NCBI RefSeq assembly: GCF_900683735.1
Contig: NZ_LR215979.1
Span: 1,798,001 to 1,862,000, forward strand
Origin: Fusobacterium ulcerans ATCC 49185
GTDB taxonomy: Bacteria; Fusobacteriota; Fusobacteriia; Fusobacteriales; Fusobacteriaceae
DNA length: 64,000 nucleotides
Direction of reading: 5' to 3'
Below the pieces are notes generated by a model. The model was given only the letters and a program-made list of their open reading frames with translations. It had not been told where the DNA came from and made no database searches. Positions 63,879 through 64,000 of this stretch are shown here, in pieces; positions within the stretch are counted from its first letter, which is position 1; every line of letters begins with the position of its first letter. Position numbers and translations under genes: made by a program.

Positions 63879-63956
63879 TTAAATCATAAACGAAATCTTA
63901 TAGACCATCATTAATGTAATGACAATCATAAGCTGCAAAGAATAACTATTTTCCAT
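63879..63956 (-). CDS. hydrophobic 25-codon mini-ORF (possible small membrane peptide)
   Basis: This ORF starts at ATG 63956 behind TTTGGAGGAAAGG, a near-perfect ribosome binding site with 4-5 nt spacing. The product starts MENSYSLQLMIVITLMMVYK and is one hydrophobic helix with a short polar N-terminus. It ends 4 bases before a strong terminator. The layout (short hydrophobic peptide, strong Shine-Dalgarno, terminator) is that of type I toxins or small membrane regulators; the Y-SL-LMI motif recalls putative holin-like toxins. The promoter lies at or beyond the window edge. Confidence 0.5.
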   Translation of the reverse strand: MENSYSLQLMIVITLMMVYKISFMI

Positions 63957-64000
63957 CCTTTCCTCCAAAGTTCCCACAATATATTGCATATTTTTATTTT

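Overview
The window is AT-rich, densely coded bacterial DNA (roughly 30% GC by eye) that reads as a Fusobacterium chromosome. The gene set mixes a diderm envelope (an MlaA-type protein cut by the left edge, a C-terminal-barrel autotransporter) with information-processing genes familiar from Firmicutes (PolC-type DNA polymerase III, RqcH, KhpA, CvfB, a PASTA protein beside rsgA, a 6S RNA beside aspS). The SpoIIE phosphatase, EAL protein and autotransporter suggest a larger-genome Fusobacterium (ulcerans/varium type), but this is inference. I see no prophage, CRISPR array, rRNA, tRNA or transposase.

Left part (1-13240), almost all minus strand: mlaA and an alpha/beta hydrolase, a catabolic threonine dehydratase, HU, then one long operon read right to left: hpt, rsmA, a DUF4911 protein, khpA, rimM, trmD, a gamma-carbonic anhydrase, a SPOUT methyltransferase, polC and a DMT transporter. 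From 13419 a plus-strand operon follows: a PASTA-only protein in the place where Firmicutes keep PrkC, rsgA (apparently started by ATT), rpe, a MarR protein with a FeoA-like tail, and rqcH.

Middle (18-36 kb): a DUF5684 membrane protein, CvfB, an ABC uptake operon with two unequal ATPases, a DAACS symporter, hflX with an N-terminal domain carrying a complete JAMM metalloprotease motif, a MATE exporter, an ATC-hydrolase-family protein, bioD, a WYL protein, a 1024-residue GAF/PAS/GGDEF/EAL protein, a Cys-rich protein, sfsA and an Rrf2 regulator.

Right part: an envelope/signalling and repair cluster (DUF1385, SpoIIE phosphatase, lipoprotein, uvrC, rapZ), argS, a 6S RNA, aspS, hisS, rarA, secG, a DUF4253 protein, PhoH/PIN, trxB and an MBL hydrolase on the minus strand; trmL, VOC, YbaK and MerR proteins on the plus strand; a large autotransporter with a candidate small RNA directly upstream; an orphan membrane protein with a hairpin leader; a thioesterase; and gltS-hutG divergent from a TetR gene, with a perfect palindrome between them. 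A hydrophobic 25-codon ORF with a strong ribosome binding site lies at the right edge.

The best leads are the JAMM-HflX fusion, the ATT start of rsgA, the PASTA-only relic of the PrkC locus, the candidate sRNA next to the autotransporter, the TetR-hutG-gltS switch, and the hydrophobic mini-ORF at the end.
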